64,000 nt of DNA, taken from positions 1 through 64,000 of the forward strand of contig CAZTTG010000017.1 in assembly GCA_964615935.1 (NCBI GenBank), read 5' to 3'. Of this stretch, positions 29,396 to 37,906 are shown in pieces (position 1 is the stretch's first letter; each line of letters begins with the position of its first letter). This stretch comes from CAZTTG01 sp964615935 (GTDB taxonomy: Bacteria > Planctomycetota > UBA1135 > GCA-002686595). The notes under the pieces are model-generated. The model searched no databases. It was not told the DNA's origin and saw only the letters and a program-made list of their open reading frames with translations. The translations under genes and the position numbers were made by a program.

Positions 29396-31987
29396 TCAGG
29401 GAGCGGGCACGAAGGTGAGGGCGTCGCTCAAGCCGGTCGTGCTGGGGCTCGGCGGATCCCGGAACCAGCCCTGCATCCAGGCCCGGTTGCCGGCGCCGAT
29501 CTGGGCGCAGACCCCGGCCGCGTTCAGGTCCAGGCTCAGGACCCCGGTGCAGGGAGGTGAGCCGCCGGAGCCCGAGCTCTGGGGAGGAGTGCGCTTGATG
29601 GGCGACTGGACGCACAGGAAGCCGCCCTGGAAGGGCAGGTTGTTGGCCCCGCTGGTCCCGTAGAACAGGATGCCCGGCTTGCTGGACTCGACCTGATCGA
29701 CGCTCACGGTGAAGCCGCTGGGGGCCGACGCGCTGGGCGCGCCCGAGTAGCCGATGGCCGGTGTGCAGCCGGAGGAGGTGGTCTTGGCGGTGCAGTAGGT
29801 GGTCGGCCCGCCGGACGCCAGGCCCCACAGCTCGACGTCGTCGATGTTCCAGCCGCTGTAGCGCCAGCTGTCGTCGGTGGTGCCCATGGTCCAGCGCAGG
29901 TAGACCGTGCTCTGGCCGTCGGCGATGGACGAAATGTCGAGCTCCTCCTGACTCCAGGAGTTGTCCTCGATGTAGCTGCCGTTCTCCCACACCGTGGTCC
30001 AGTTGGTGCCGTTGGTGCTGACGCGCACGTAGGCGTGGTCGTAGCTGCTGGTCTCCACGTTCAGCCAGCGCCAGAACTTCAGCGTCACTCCGACCACCCC
30101 GGAGCAGTCCAGGGCGCCGGTCGTGAGGTGGCGCTGAGCGAGGTTGTTGGCGTAGTCACCGTTCAGGTTGTAGCCGTAGACGTTGGGCCCGGTGTGGCCG
30201 CTGGTGGGATCGGGATTGCCGTACTCGCCGCCCCCGCCGGTGGGCTGTCCGTAGGCCCACTGCCCCTGGACGGTCCAGCCGGGATTCGTGTCCAGGGGGA
30301 AGCTGTAGAACGCCTGCGGCACGCCCACCTTGAGCTCCACCAGGCGGGTGGTGTCGCCCTCTCCGGTGGTCGTGTTCACGAAGGCCACGCTGTCCGCGTA
30401 GAGCCCCACCCCCAGCGTGTTGGCGTTGGAGTTGATAGAGACCGTCACGGTGGTGCTGCCGCCGCCGGGGATGAAGCCCGTGGCGTTGGTGACGCTCACC
30501 CAGCTCTGGCCCTGGGTGACGCTGTAGTTGAAGCCGGTGGTGCCCCGGTTCTCGAGCGTGTAGTCCAGGTGATCCGGGGTGAAGGGGCCGCCCACGTTGC
30601 CCTCGGACACCAGGGCCGAGCTCGGCAGGACTCGCAGCCCGGTGGCGCCGGGGGCCAGGGTGTCCAGCGAGTTGACGCCGGACTGGATGGGATCGAGCCA
30701 GCCGGACAGGCGCGTGGAGTTGCTGCCTCCGCCGGTCCAGGAGACCGAGAAGCGGCCGTACCAGTCGGCGAGGTCGTTGCCACAGGCGGCGTAGCCTCCG
30801 TGCAGCTGGCCGATGGCGTGGTGATTCTGGTCGAAGAGCGGAGAGCCCGAGGAGCCCGGTTCGGTGGTGCCCTTGTCCCAGTCCTCCACCCGCACGTGGG
30901 TGCCGTCGCCGGGGACGCCGGTCCCCAGGTAGCTGGTGGTGGTGGTGGGCTGGTCCTCGAAGCTGATGCTCTTCTCGTCGGTGGCGGGGTGGTGGATGGC
31001 CACCGCGTTGGTCGCGTCGTTGCTGGTCCGATCCCAGCCGGAGAAGGACACGTCCCAGGTGGGATCGGGATCGCTGTCCAGCTCCACCAGGGTGAAGTCC
31101 GAGGGGCTGTAGGAGGACCGGAAGTAGGAGCCGGTCTGGTTGTCGGCCAGGGAGCCGCCGCCCTGCTGGCCGCAGTTGGGGCTCTGGTAGTTCCAGTAGA
31201 CCACCAGGGACGAGGCGTTGCCGGAGTGGACCCCGCAGTGGTTGGCGGTCATGAAGTAGGGGGTCTCGTCCTGGGCGGTGTTGTTGAGCATGAAGCCGGT
31301 GCAGAAGGTGCTACCGCCGGTGGAGATCACGCCCACCGAGTTGATCTCGTCCCACCAGGGATCGCCCTCGGGGCAGACCACGTCGATGTTGCAGGAGCCG
31401 GATTCGACCCCGCCCCGCTTCTCGCCGAAGAAGCGGTAGCCGACGTTGATCGAGGTGAGCTCCAGCTCGACCTGGTCGAGGGAGGCCACGGGCACGACCA
31501 GCTCGATCAGCAGGTCGTCGCCCAGGACCACCGGGGTCCACAGCTCGCCGTGTCGCTCGTTGTCCGCGGCCGTGTAGCGCTGGTAGTGGGTCGTCTGCTG
31601 GGCGGCCAGCACCATCAGGCTGGCGTCCTCGGGCAGCCGGTAGTGGGTGAAGCCCAGGTTGAGGGACAGGGCCCCGGGCGCGGTGACCCGCAGCCTCCAC
31701 AGGAGGGTCTCCGGATCCAGGTTCTCCCAGCTCCCGTCGCTCTGGGGGGCGATGGCGACCGGGAAGGGCACGGCGAAGCGCGGCGCCAGGCCCTGGGCCT
31801 CGCGCCGGAGGTCGTCGGCGTGGACGGCCTGCGCGTCGAGGGGGGGCATCACGATCTGGGCCGCCGCCTCCAGCGGGCGGCCGCTCGGTACCTGGGCCTC
31901 CGCCGCCGGCGATGCACCGGCGATCATCAGGCAGAGGGCGCCCAGCGCGGGGGGGGCGGCGCTGGCAGACGAACGCAGTAGGCTCAT
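29396..31987 (-). CDS. secreted trypsin-like serine endopeptidase with planctomycete C-terminal module
   Basis: An 863-residue secreted protease. A signal peptide (about residues 1-32) precedes a beta-rich propeptide region. The S1-family (lysyl-endopeptidase-like) catalytic residues are His in TANHCGV (about 248), Asp in DFTLVELD (about 297) and Ser in GSSGSPLFD (about 378). A BACON/Ig-like domain (YTLENRGTTGFNYSVTQGQSWVSV) follows, then a jelly-roll, MAM-like region. A final Cys-containing module of about 100 residues (from YCTAKTTSSGCTPAIG to DALTFVPAP) also ends the subtilisin at 53196. The ATG at 31987 gives the signal peptide. Confidence 0.85.
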   Translation of the reverse strand: MSLLRSSASAAPPALGALCLMIAGASPAAEAQVPSGRPLEAAAQIVMPPLDAQAVHADDLRREAQGLAPRFAVPFPVAIAPQSDGSWENLDPETLLWRLRVTAPGALSLNLGFTHYRLPEDASLMVLAAQQTTHYQRYTAADNERHGELWTPVVLGDDLLIELVVPVASLDQVELELTSINVGYRFFGEKRGGVESGSCNIDVVCPEGDPWWDEINSVGVISTGGSTFCTGFMLNNTAQDETPYFMTANHCGVHSGNASSLVVYWNYQSPNCGQQGGGSLADNQTGSYFRSSYSPSDFTLVELDSDPDPTWDVSFSGWDRTSNDATNAVAIHHPATDEKSISFEDQPTTTTSYLGTGVPGDGTHVRVEDWDKGTTEPGSSGSPLFDQNHHAIGQLHGGYAACGNDLADWYGRFSVSWTGGGSNSTRLSGWLDPIQSGVNSLDTLAPGATGLRVLPSSALVSEGNVGGPFTPDHLDYTLENRGTTGFNYSVTQGQSWVSVTNATGFIPGGGSTTVTVSINSNANTLGVGLYADSVAFVNTTTGEGDTTRLVELKVGVPQAFYSFPLDTNPGWTVQGQWAYGQPTGGGGEYGNPDPTSGHTGPNVYGYNLNGDYANNLAQRHLTTGALDCSGVVGVTLKFWRWLNVETSSYDHAYVRVSTNGTNWTTVWENGSYIEDNSWSQEELDISSIADGQSTVYLRWTMGTTDDSWRYSGWNIDDVELWGLASGGPTTYCTAKTTSSGCTPAIGYSGAPSASAPSGFTVSVDQVESSKPGILFYGTSGANNLPFQGGFLCVQSPIKRTPPQSSGSGGSPPCTGVLSLDLNAAGVCAQIGAGNRAWMQGWFRDPPSPSTTGLSDALTFVPAP

Positions 31988-32195
31988 GGGGATCCTCGAG
32001 GTGGGTTTGCGCGTATCAGGGGGGCTACGAATCCCCACCATACCGGGCCGGCGGGCGATGGCGGGAGGAATCCCCCCCCCGGCGCTCGCGAGCCTTCCGC
32101 CCCCCCGGACCAGGCCACGGGGGCGCCAGGGGGGTGATGTCCCCCTGGAGGGCCTCCCCCGCCCGGAGGGGGGCTGAAAAGGTCTGATTTCTTCT

Positions 32196-32224
32196 TTGCA
32201 ATTGAGACTCAGTCTCATTATCCT
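32196..32224 (+). promoter_or_regulatory. promoter with Fur-like box in its spacer
   Basis: TTGCAA (32196-32201) and TATCCT (32219-32224) are 17 bases apart. Between them sits TGAGACT-C-AGTCTCA (32203-32217), a perfect 7-1-7 palindrome with the size and outer TGA/TCA bases of Fur-family boxes (consensus TGATAAT-N-ATTATCA). A repressor bound there would cover the whole promoter. The region is AT-rich against a GC-rich background. Upstream, 31988-32195 shows nothing else. Confidence 0.65.
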
Positions 32225-32270
32225 GAGGCCACTCCGCGCGGGAGTACGACCGACACCCCCCGACCGAGCC

Positions 32271-32462
32271 ATGAAGAGCCACCCCATCGCCGCTCGCCTC
32301 TCTGACCCGGTCCTCTATGGCCTCTTCGGCCGGCGACGCCGCCGGTCCGCGAAGCCGGCCAGTCATCGCTCCGAAGGCGCCCAGTCGACACCCGGGGTTC
32401 AGGAGACCCGGGGAGCCGCCTGGCGCCTACGCGGCCCGAGAGCCGCCGGGGCGAGGTCCTGA
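32271..32462 (+). ncRNA. small transcription unit: sRNA candidate or 63-residue ORF
   Basis: Downstream of the Fur-like promoter (predicted start near 32231) lies a 63-codon frame beginning MKSHPIAARLSDPVLYGLFG and ending in an Arg/Ala-rich tail. It has no clear ribosome-binding site, and the second half is compositionally random, so coding is doubtful. Two strong hairpins follow (32469-32501 and 32583-32612), the second resembling an intrinsic terminator. The whole unit (about 32231-32616) is therefore compatible with an iron-regulated small RNA or a leader with a short peptide. Neither reading is proven. Confidence 0.4.
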
Positions 32463-32468
32463 GCCGAC

Positions 32469-32501
32469 CGGGCCCCGCGGAGGCAGGAGCCGCGGGGCCC
32501 G
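32469..32501 (+). repeat. 12-bp perfect stem-loop
   Basis: CGGGCCCCGCGG and CCGCGGGGCCCG pair perfectly around a 9-base loop, 7 bases after the stop of the small ORF. It may be a structural element of the small transcript. Confidence 0.5.
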
Positions 32502-32582
32502 GCAGGCCTTCCGAATGACCCCAGCGCCGCGCGGCCACACCTCCGAGCCGCGCCGCCCAGAGCGCTTCACGATTGCGACAGG

Positions 32583-32616
32583 TGGGGCTCCGTGGTCGAC
32601 CACGGAGCCCCATTTT
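32583..32616 (+). terminator. intrinsic terminator of the small transcript
   Basis: A 30-base perfect palindrome (left arm TGGGGCTCCGTGGTC, right arm its exact complement, 32583-32612) is followed directly by TTTT. It separates the Fur-like unit from the kinase gene, whose probable -10 TACAAT lies at 32648-32653. Confidence 0.75.
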
Positions 32617-32728
32617 CGTCTGCGCGCGCCCGGGCCCGAGGAGGCGGTACAATCGTGGCCGTTTCCAGCTTCGTCCGAGGGCGGGCCAGGGCCCCGCTCC
32701 ACCGGACGGGCCTCGAGGAGGAGGCGCC

Positions 32729-35566
32729 GTGAGCGAGGAGGAGGACAGTCGGGCCGAGGGCGAGGAGGGCTCGGGGCGCGAGGCCGCCTCCTCGGGCAGG
32801 GCCGCTCGCGACCCGGACCCGCTGTCGGAGAACCCGGCCCTCGCGGAGAAGCTCAAGGGCCTCTTCCGGAGGCTGGATGACGGGCCGCGCGACGGCGACG
32901 AGTCCGGCGTGGCCCCCCCCACCCTGGGCGAGTTCCGCATCCTCCGGGAGATCGGCTCGGGCGCGACAGCCACCGTGTACGAGGCGGAGCAGAGATCCCT
33001 TCGCCGGCGGGTGGCCCTGAAGGTGCTGGCTCCCCACCTGAGCCTCTCCGAGCGGTCGGTGCAGAAGTTCCGCCGCGAGGCCGAGGCCGGCGGCCGGCAG
33101 GCCCACCCCGGCATCGTCACGGTCTTCGCCGTGGGCGAGGAGCACGGGACCCACTACATCGCCCAGGAGCTGGTCGGCGGCGGTCGCACGCTGGCCGAGG
33201 ACATCTGGAAGCGCCAGCGGGAGGGCCGCCTGCCGCGCGGGTACTTCCGGGCGACCGCCCTGCTGATCGCCGAGGTTGCCGACGCCCTGGAGCACGCGCA
33301 CTCCTGCGACGTCATCCACCGCGACGTGAAGCCCTCCAACATCCTGCTGGCCGAAGACGGACGGCCCCAGGTGGGCGACTTCGGGCTGGCGCGCCTGGAG
33401 GACGCCATGGCCCTGTCGCGGAGCGGGGACGTGGTCGGCACTCCCCTCTACATGTCGCCCGAGCAGGCGACCGGAGGGCGCGGTGGGATCGACCAGCGCA
33501 CCGACGTGTACTCGCTGGGCGCGACCCTGTACGAGGCCCTCACCCTGGAGCGCCCCTTTTTCGCGAGCTCCGCCGGCGAGATCCTGCGCAAGATCCTCCT
33601 CCAGGAGCCGCGGGATCCGCAGCGGCTCGACCCCACCATCCCCAAGGATCTGGCGGTGATCTGCCTCAAGGCCATGGAGAAGGACCCGCGGCGCCGCTAC
33701 GGGACCATGGCCGAGCTGGCGGCGGACCTGCGGCGCTTCCACTCGGGAGAGGCCGTGCTGGCCCGACCGATCGGGCGGCTGCGTCGATGCGAGAGGTGGG
33801 TGCGCCGCCACAAGCTCCCCTCCCTCGCCGGCGCGGCCACCGCGGTGGCCGCGGTGGCCCTGATCGTCCTCGGCATCCAGTACTCCGTGCAGAGGGGTCG
33901 CAGCGAGCGCCGCGCGCTGGCCCGCTACGTGCCCGCGAGGAGCGCCCTGGGCTGGGACCTCTTCGGCTGGCCGGCCAACCCCCACGTGGAGTTCCGGCAG
34001 GATCCCGGCGATCCCAGCGGCCACATGCTGGCGGCCCTGAACCGCCTGATCCGGCCCGGCGCCGGCCACCTCGATGAGGTGGCCGACCACCTGCGCGACT
34101 GCCTCGAGACCTGCCCCGCCCGCGGGGAGAAGCACCTGGACGCCGACGCCCACTACCTCCTCGGTCTGGTGACGCTCGAGCTCGCGCGGGCCGCCGATCC
34201 CGAGCGGGCGGCCGAGCTGCGCGCCGAGGCGCGGAGAGAGCTTCGGCGGGCCGGGAGCTTCGACGTGGCGTCCCGCGAGACCCTCGTGCTGCGCGAGGCG
34301 AATCCCGCGGCGCTGCTCCGAGGCGAGCTCGTGCCGAAGCTCAGCGAGCTGCATCTCGACACCGGGCACCACCTGGTCCACCTGCACCGCGGCATCTTCC
34401 TCTTCACCAAGCTCTACCAGGGCGGGGAGCGCAACGAGTTCCTGGCCGCCATCGAGCACCTCGAGGCGGCGCGGCGCGCCCGCCCCCTCAACGCCACCGC
34501 CTGCTCGATCCTGGGGCGCGTCGTCTTCTTCTTCGCGCGATCCTACGGCTTCCTGCACCTGCTGGAGCGAGCCGAACAGCTCTGCCTGGAGTCCCTCGAG
34601 CTCCCAGGCGGTGACGCCCTCTCCCTGACGCTCGCCACCCTCGGGCAGATACGCCTGCTGGGCGGCGATCTGGAGGGGGCCGCCGGGGCCTTCCTGCTCG
34701 CCCTGGAGCGCTTCCCACCCGGCGAGGAGGAGGACTGCCTCGCCCACAACGCCCTCAGGGAGTACGGCCGATGCCTCGCCATGAACGGGCAGCTCGAGGA
34801 GGCCCGGGCGCGCATGCTCGCGGCGGAGAGGAACTGCCAGGGCGATCCACACGGCCAGAAGGCCCTGGCCGAGCTCCACCTCGCGATGGACGCCCCTCTC
34901 GAGGCCCTGTCCCATGCCCAGCGAGGGGTGACGAGGCGCAGCAGCAGCCGCCCCCACGAGACCCGGATCGCGAGCGCGATCCTGGTCAACGTCCGCGCGC
35001 TGCTCACCTGCGGCGAGGCGCCCGCCGCCTGGGAGCTCTTCGGGCGTCACATGGGCAGCGCCTTCGCGGCTCCGCACAGCCTGAGCCGGGCCTGCCAGCT
35101 CGCCGCCACGGCCTACCCTGCCCCGGATGCGGGCGATCGCGCGATGCAGACCACCGTGAGCCAGATCGGCCAATACGTCGGCTCGGTCGGCATCGAATAC
35201 GAAGGCCTCGCCTCTCCGATCTGCTACAGCGGTCAGGGCGCCGTCCGCTTCTGGCAGGGCAACTTCGAGTACGCCGAGCAGGACCTCGAGCGGGCACGGG
35301 CCCTGCGCGCGCAGTGGCCGCCCCACACCAAGGAGCGCCACTGGTTGGACGAGGCCTGCGACCTCTACTTCCTGGCCATGGTGCGCGCGCGCCTCTCGCA
35401 GGGCGAATCCCGAACCGAGACCTTCCGGCGCGAGAAGCGGGCGGCCGCCGAGAAGTGCTTCGCAGCCGCCGAGGAGCTGTTGGCGAGGCGCGGCCGGCCC
35501 GCCGAGGAGGCGGACGTCCTGGACGGAATCCGCCGGCGCGCGCTGGAGGTCCTCGGAGCCCGCTGA
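32729..35566 (+). CDS. membrane Ser/Thr protein kinase with TPR-like C-terminal region
   Basis: A 945-residue Hanks-type kinase. The kinase domain starts near residue 70 with IGSGATATVYEAE and the catalytic Lys in VALKVL. It continues with VIHRDVKPSNILL (about 195), GDFGLARLE (about 216) and GTPLYMSPEQA. One transmembrane helix lies at about residues 364-386. The C-terminal 550 residues are helical repeats (for example LGQIRLLGGDLEGAAGAFLLALERF), TPR-like and outside the cytoplasm if the kinase is inside. This kinase plus TPR layout is common in Planctomycetota and Acidobacteriota. GTG at 32729 is preferred: it has a GAGGAGG site and excludes the upstream terminator from the coding region. 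Confidence 0.9.
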   Translation: MSEEEDSRAEGEEGSGREAASSGRAARDPDPLSENPALAEKLKGLFRRLDDGPRDGDESGVAPPTLGEFRILREIGSGATATVYEAEQRSLRRRVALKVLAPHLSLSERSVQKFRREAEAGGRQAHPGIVTVFAVGEEHGTHYIAQELVGGGRTLAEDIWKRQREGRLPRGYFRATALLIAEVADALEHAHSCDVIHRDVKPSNILLAEDGRPQVGDFGLARLEDAMALSRSGDVVGTPLYMSPEQATGGRGGIDQRTDVYSLGATLYEALTLERPFFASSAGEILRKILLQEPRDPQRLDPTIPKDLAVICLKAMEKDPRRRYGTMAELAADLRRFHSGEAVLARPIGRLRRCERWVRRHKLPSLAGAATAVAAVALIVLGIQYSVQRGRSERRALARYVPARSALGWDLFGWPANPHVEFRQDPGDPSGHMLAALNRLIRPGAGHLDEVADHLRDCLETCPARGEKHLDADAHYLLGLVTLELARAADPERAAELRAEARRELRRAGSFDVASRETLVLREANPAALLRGELVPKLSELHLDTGHHLVHLHRGIFLFTKLYQGGERNEFLAAIEHLEAARRARPLNATACSILGRVVFFFARSYGFLHLLERAEQLCLESLELPGGDALSLTLATLGQIRLLGGDLEGAAGAFLLALERFPPGEEEDCLAHNALREYGRCLAMNGQLEEARARMLAAERNCQGDPHGQKALAELHLAMDAPLEALSHAQRGVTRRSSSRPHETRIASAILVNVRALLTCGEAPAAWELFGRHMGSAFAAPHSLSRACQLAATAYPAPDAGDRAMQTTVSQIGQYVGSVGIEYEGLASPICYSGQGAVRFWQGNFEYAEQDLERARALRAQWPPHTKERHWLDEACDLYFLAMVRARLSQGESRTETFRREKRAAAEKCFAAAEELLARRGRPAEEADVLDGIRRRALEVLGAR

Positions 35567-35613
35567 GCCCCGCGCGAGCGGCCGTCCCGCTTTCGGGATA
35601 CTGCCCTTGATTC

Positions 35614-35629
35614 CCCGCCGTCGGGCGGG
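35614..35629 (+). terminator. weak hairpin after the kinase gene
   Basis: CCCGCC and GGCGGG form a 6-bp stem with loop GTCG, followed by TTAAAAG. It may be a weak terminator. Alternatively TTGATT (35608) and TTAAAA (35630) at 16-base spacing could be the argF promoter, which would overlap this hairpin. Confidence 0.35.
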
Positions 35630-35704
35630 TTAAAAGCCGAAGTTCCGCCCGTATCGCGAGGGTCCACCCGGTCAGGGCCGGGGCAATCGGAGTAAGGAGC
35701 ATCG

Positions 35705-36631
35705 ATGGCGCACAAGGACTTCATCACCCTGCACGACTGGACGCCCACCGAGGTCCAGGGCCTGCTGGAGCGCTCGGCCGAGGTCAAGGCCCACCCCGAC
35801 GCCTACCGCACCTCCCTGGCCGGCCAGAGCCTGGCGCTCTACTTCGAGAAGTCCTCCACCCGCACCCGGGTGTCCTTCGAGGTCGGCATCTTCGAGCTGG
35901 GCGGGGTAGGGCTCTTCCTGGGACCCAAGGACCTGCAGGTGGGCCGGGGCGAGACCATCGCCGACACGGCCCGGGTGCTCTCCCGCTTCGTGGGGGGGAT
36001 CATGGCGCGCACCTTCGGTCACGACGTGGTCACCGAGCTGGCCCGGTGGGCCTCGGTGCCGGTCATCAACGGCCTCACCGACTACAACCACCCCTGCCAG
36101 GCGGTGGCGGACTACTTCACCCTGCTGGAGAAGAAGGGGCGCCTCGAGGGGCTGAAGCTCTGCTACGTGGGCGACGGCAACAACGTGGTCCACTCCCTGG
36201 CCCTGGGCGCCGCCAAGCTGGGCGTCCACTTCACGGCGGCCTGTCCGGAGGGCTACCTGCCCCGCCAGGACGTCATCGAGCTGGCCCGCGAGGACGCCCT
36301 CCTGACCGGCGCGAAGATCGAGGTGGTCAGCGATCCCGTCGAGGGGGTGCGGGGGGCCGACGCGGTCTACACCGACGTGTGGGCCTCCATGGGCCAGGAG
36401 GAGGAGCACGCCCAGCGCCTGAAGACCTTCGAGAGTTTTCAGGTGGACATGGAGCTCTTCGCCAGGGCCAAGGACGACGCAGTCTTCATGCACTGCCTGC
36501 CCGCCCACCACGGCGAGGAGGTCACCGAGGAGGTCTGCGAGCACGAGCGCTCGGTGATCTTCGACGAGGCCGAGAACCGACTCCACTGCCAGAAGGCGAT
36601 CATGCTCAGCCTCATGGGGGGCATCCAGTAG
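35705..36631 (+). CDS. argF: ornithine carbamoyltransferase
   Basis: A 308-residue transcarbamylase joining carbamoyl phosphate and ornithine to citrulline, reversible in arginine catabolism. Carbamoyl-phosphate motif SSTRTR is at about residues 50-55, followed by the HPCQ motif in DYNHPCQAVADYFT. The ornithine-binding loop contains the family cysteine in MHCLPAHHG. Length is normal. It stands 50 bases before ornithine aminotransferase with no terminator between, so they form an operon. That pairing suggests a catabolic or interconversion role as well as biosynthesis. Related N-acetyl- or succinylornithine transcarbamylases are a minor alternative; the HCLP motif favours the ornithine enzyme. 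Confidence 0.9.
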   Translation: MAHKDFITLHDWTPTEVQGLLERSAEVKAHPDAYRTSLAGQSLALYFEKSSTRTRVSFEVGIFELGGVGLFLGPKDLQVGRGETIADTARVLSRFVGGIMARTFGHDVVTELARWASVPVINGLTDYNHPCQAVADYFTLLEKKGRLEGLKLCYVGDGNNVVHSLALGAAKLGVHFTAACPEGYLPRQDVIELAREDALLTGAKIEVVSDPVEGVRGADAVYTDVWASMGQEEEHAQRLKTFESFQVDMELFARAKDDAVFMHCLPAHHGEEVTEEVCEHERSVIFDEAENRLHCQKAIMLSLMGGIQ

Positions 36632-36681
36632 TACAACCCGCGCGGGGCCCCGTCCGGGCCGCCCAGGAAAGGAGACGCACA

Positions 36682-37881
36682 ATGGTCAACTCCAAGGAAC
36701 TCATCGAGCTCGAGGCGAGCTTCGGCGCCCACAACTACCACCCCCTGCCGGTGGTCCTCGAGAGGGGCGAGGGCGTCTGGGTCTGGGACGTCGAGGGGAA
36801 GAAGTACCTCGACTTCCTGGCCTGCTACTCGGCCGTCAACCAGGGGCACTGCCACCCGCGCCTGGTCAAGGTGCTGCAGGAGCAGGCGGCCCGGCTCACC
36901 CTCACCTCGCGGGCCTTCCACAACGACCAGCTGGGCCCCTTCCTGAAGGAGCTCTGCGAGCTCTGCGGCACCGAGATGGCGCTGCCCATGAACACCGGCG
37001 CCGAGGCGGTGGAGACGGCCATCAAGGCGGTGCGCCGCTGGGGCTACGGGGTCAAGGGCATCCCCGACGACCAGGCCGAGATCATCGTCTGCCGGGACAA
37101 CTTCCACGGCCGCACCACCACCATCGTGGGCTTCTCCAGCGACGAGGAGTACCGCCGCGGCTTCGGCCCCTTCGCCCCGGGCTTCGTCCTGATCCCCTAC
37201 GGCGACCTGGACGCGCTGGAGAGGGTCATCACCCCCAACACCGCCGCCTTCCTGGTGGAGCCCATCCAGGGCGAGGCCGGAGTGGCGGTGCCTTCCGAGG
37301 GTTACCTGGCGGGCGCCCGAGAGATCTGCACGCGCAACCGGGTGCTCCTGGTGGCGGACGAGATCCAGGTCGGCTTCGGCCGCACCGGCCGCATGTTCTG
37401 CTGCGATCACGAGGACGTCACCCCCGACGCGATGATCCTGGGCAAGGCCATGGCCGGCGGCTTCTATCCGGTCTCGGCGGTGGTGGCCTCGAAGGAGATC
37501 CTGGGCGTCTTCGACCCCGGCTCCCACGGCTCCACCTTCGGCGGCAACCCGCTGGGGGCGGCGGTCGCTCGCGAGGCCCTGCGCATCGTGGTCGAGGAGA
37601 AGCTGGCCGAGCGCTCGGCCGAGCTGGGGCACTGGTTCATGGAGGAGCTGCGCGCCATCGGCAGCCCCCACGTGGCCGAGATCCGCGGCAAGGGCCTCTT
37701 CGTGGGCATCCGCCTCAAGCCCGAGGTGGGCGGCGCGCGCCCCTTCTGCGAGCGCCTGCGCGACGAGGGCATGCTGTGCAAGGAGACCCACGTGGACGTG
37801 ATCCGCTTCGCCCCGCCGCTGATCATCGAGAAGCCCGAGCTGGAGTGGGCCCTGGAGGGGATCCGCAAGGTCCTCTCGTAG
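36682..37881 (+). CDS. rocD: ornithine--oxo-acid aminotransferase
   Basis: A 399-residue class III PLP aminotransferase that converts ornithine and 2-oxoglutarate to glutamate semialdehyde and glutamate. The N-terminal signature HNYHPLPVVLERGEGVWVWD followed by SAVNQGHCHP is highly typical of ornithine aminotransferase. The cofactor region reads LLVADEIQVGFGRTG, and the Schiff-base lysine is in ILGKAMAGGFYPVSAV. GSHGSTFGGNPLG is the phosphate loop. The ATG at 36682 with an AAAGGAGA site is chosen. It is in an operon with argF, so ornithine can be channelled either to citrulline or to pyrroline-5-carboxylate. Confidence 0.93.
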   Translation: MVNSKELIELEASFGAHNYHPLPVVLERGEGVWVWDVEGKKYLDFLACYSAVNQGHCHPRLVKVLQEQAARLTLTSRAFHNDQLGPFLKELCELCGTEMALPMNTGAEAVETAIKAVRRWGYGVKGIPDDQAEIIVCRDNFHGRTTTIVGFSSDEEYRRGFGPFAPGFVLIPYGDLDALERVITPNTAAFLVEPIQGEAGVAVPSEGYLAGAREICTRNRVLLVADEIQVGFGRTGRMFCCDHEDVTPDAMILGKAMAGGFYPVSAVVASKEILGVFDPGSHGSTFGGNPLGAAVAREALRIVVEEKLAERSAELGHWFMEELRAIGSPHVAEIRGKGLFVGIRLKPEVGGARPFCERLRDEGMLCKETHVDVIRFAPPLIIEKPELEWALEGIRKVLS

Positions 37882-37906
37882 CTGTCCGCTGCCCCGCTGC
37901 GGGCCC

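Noticed and set aside
35705..36631. N-acetyl- or succinylornithine carbamoyltransferase
   Set aside because: The HCLP motif and the neighbouring ornithine aminotransferase fit ornithine itself; no acetyl-specific insertion was recognised.
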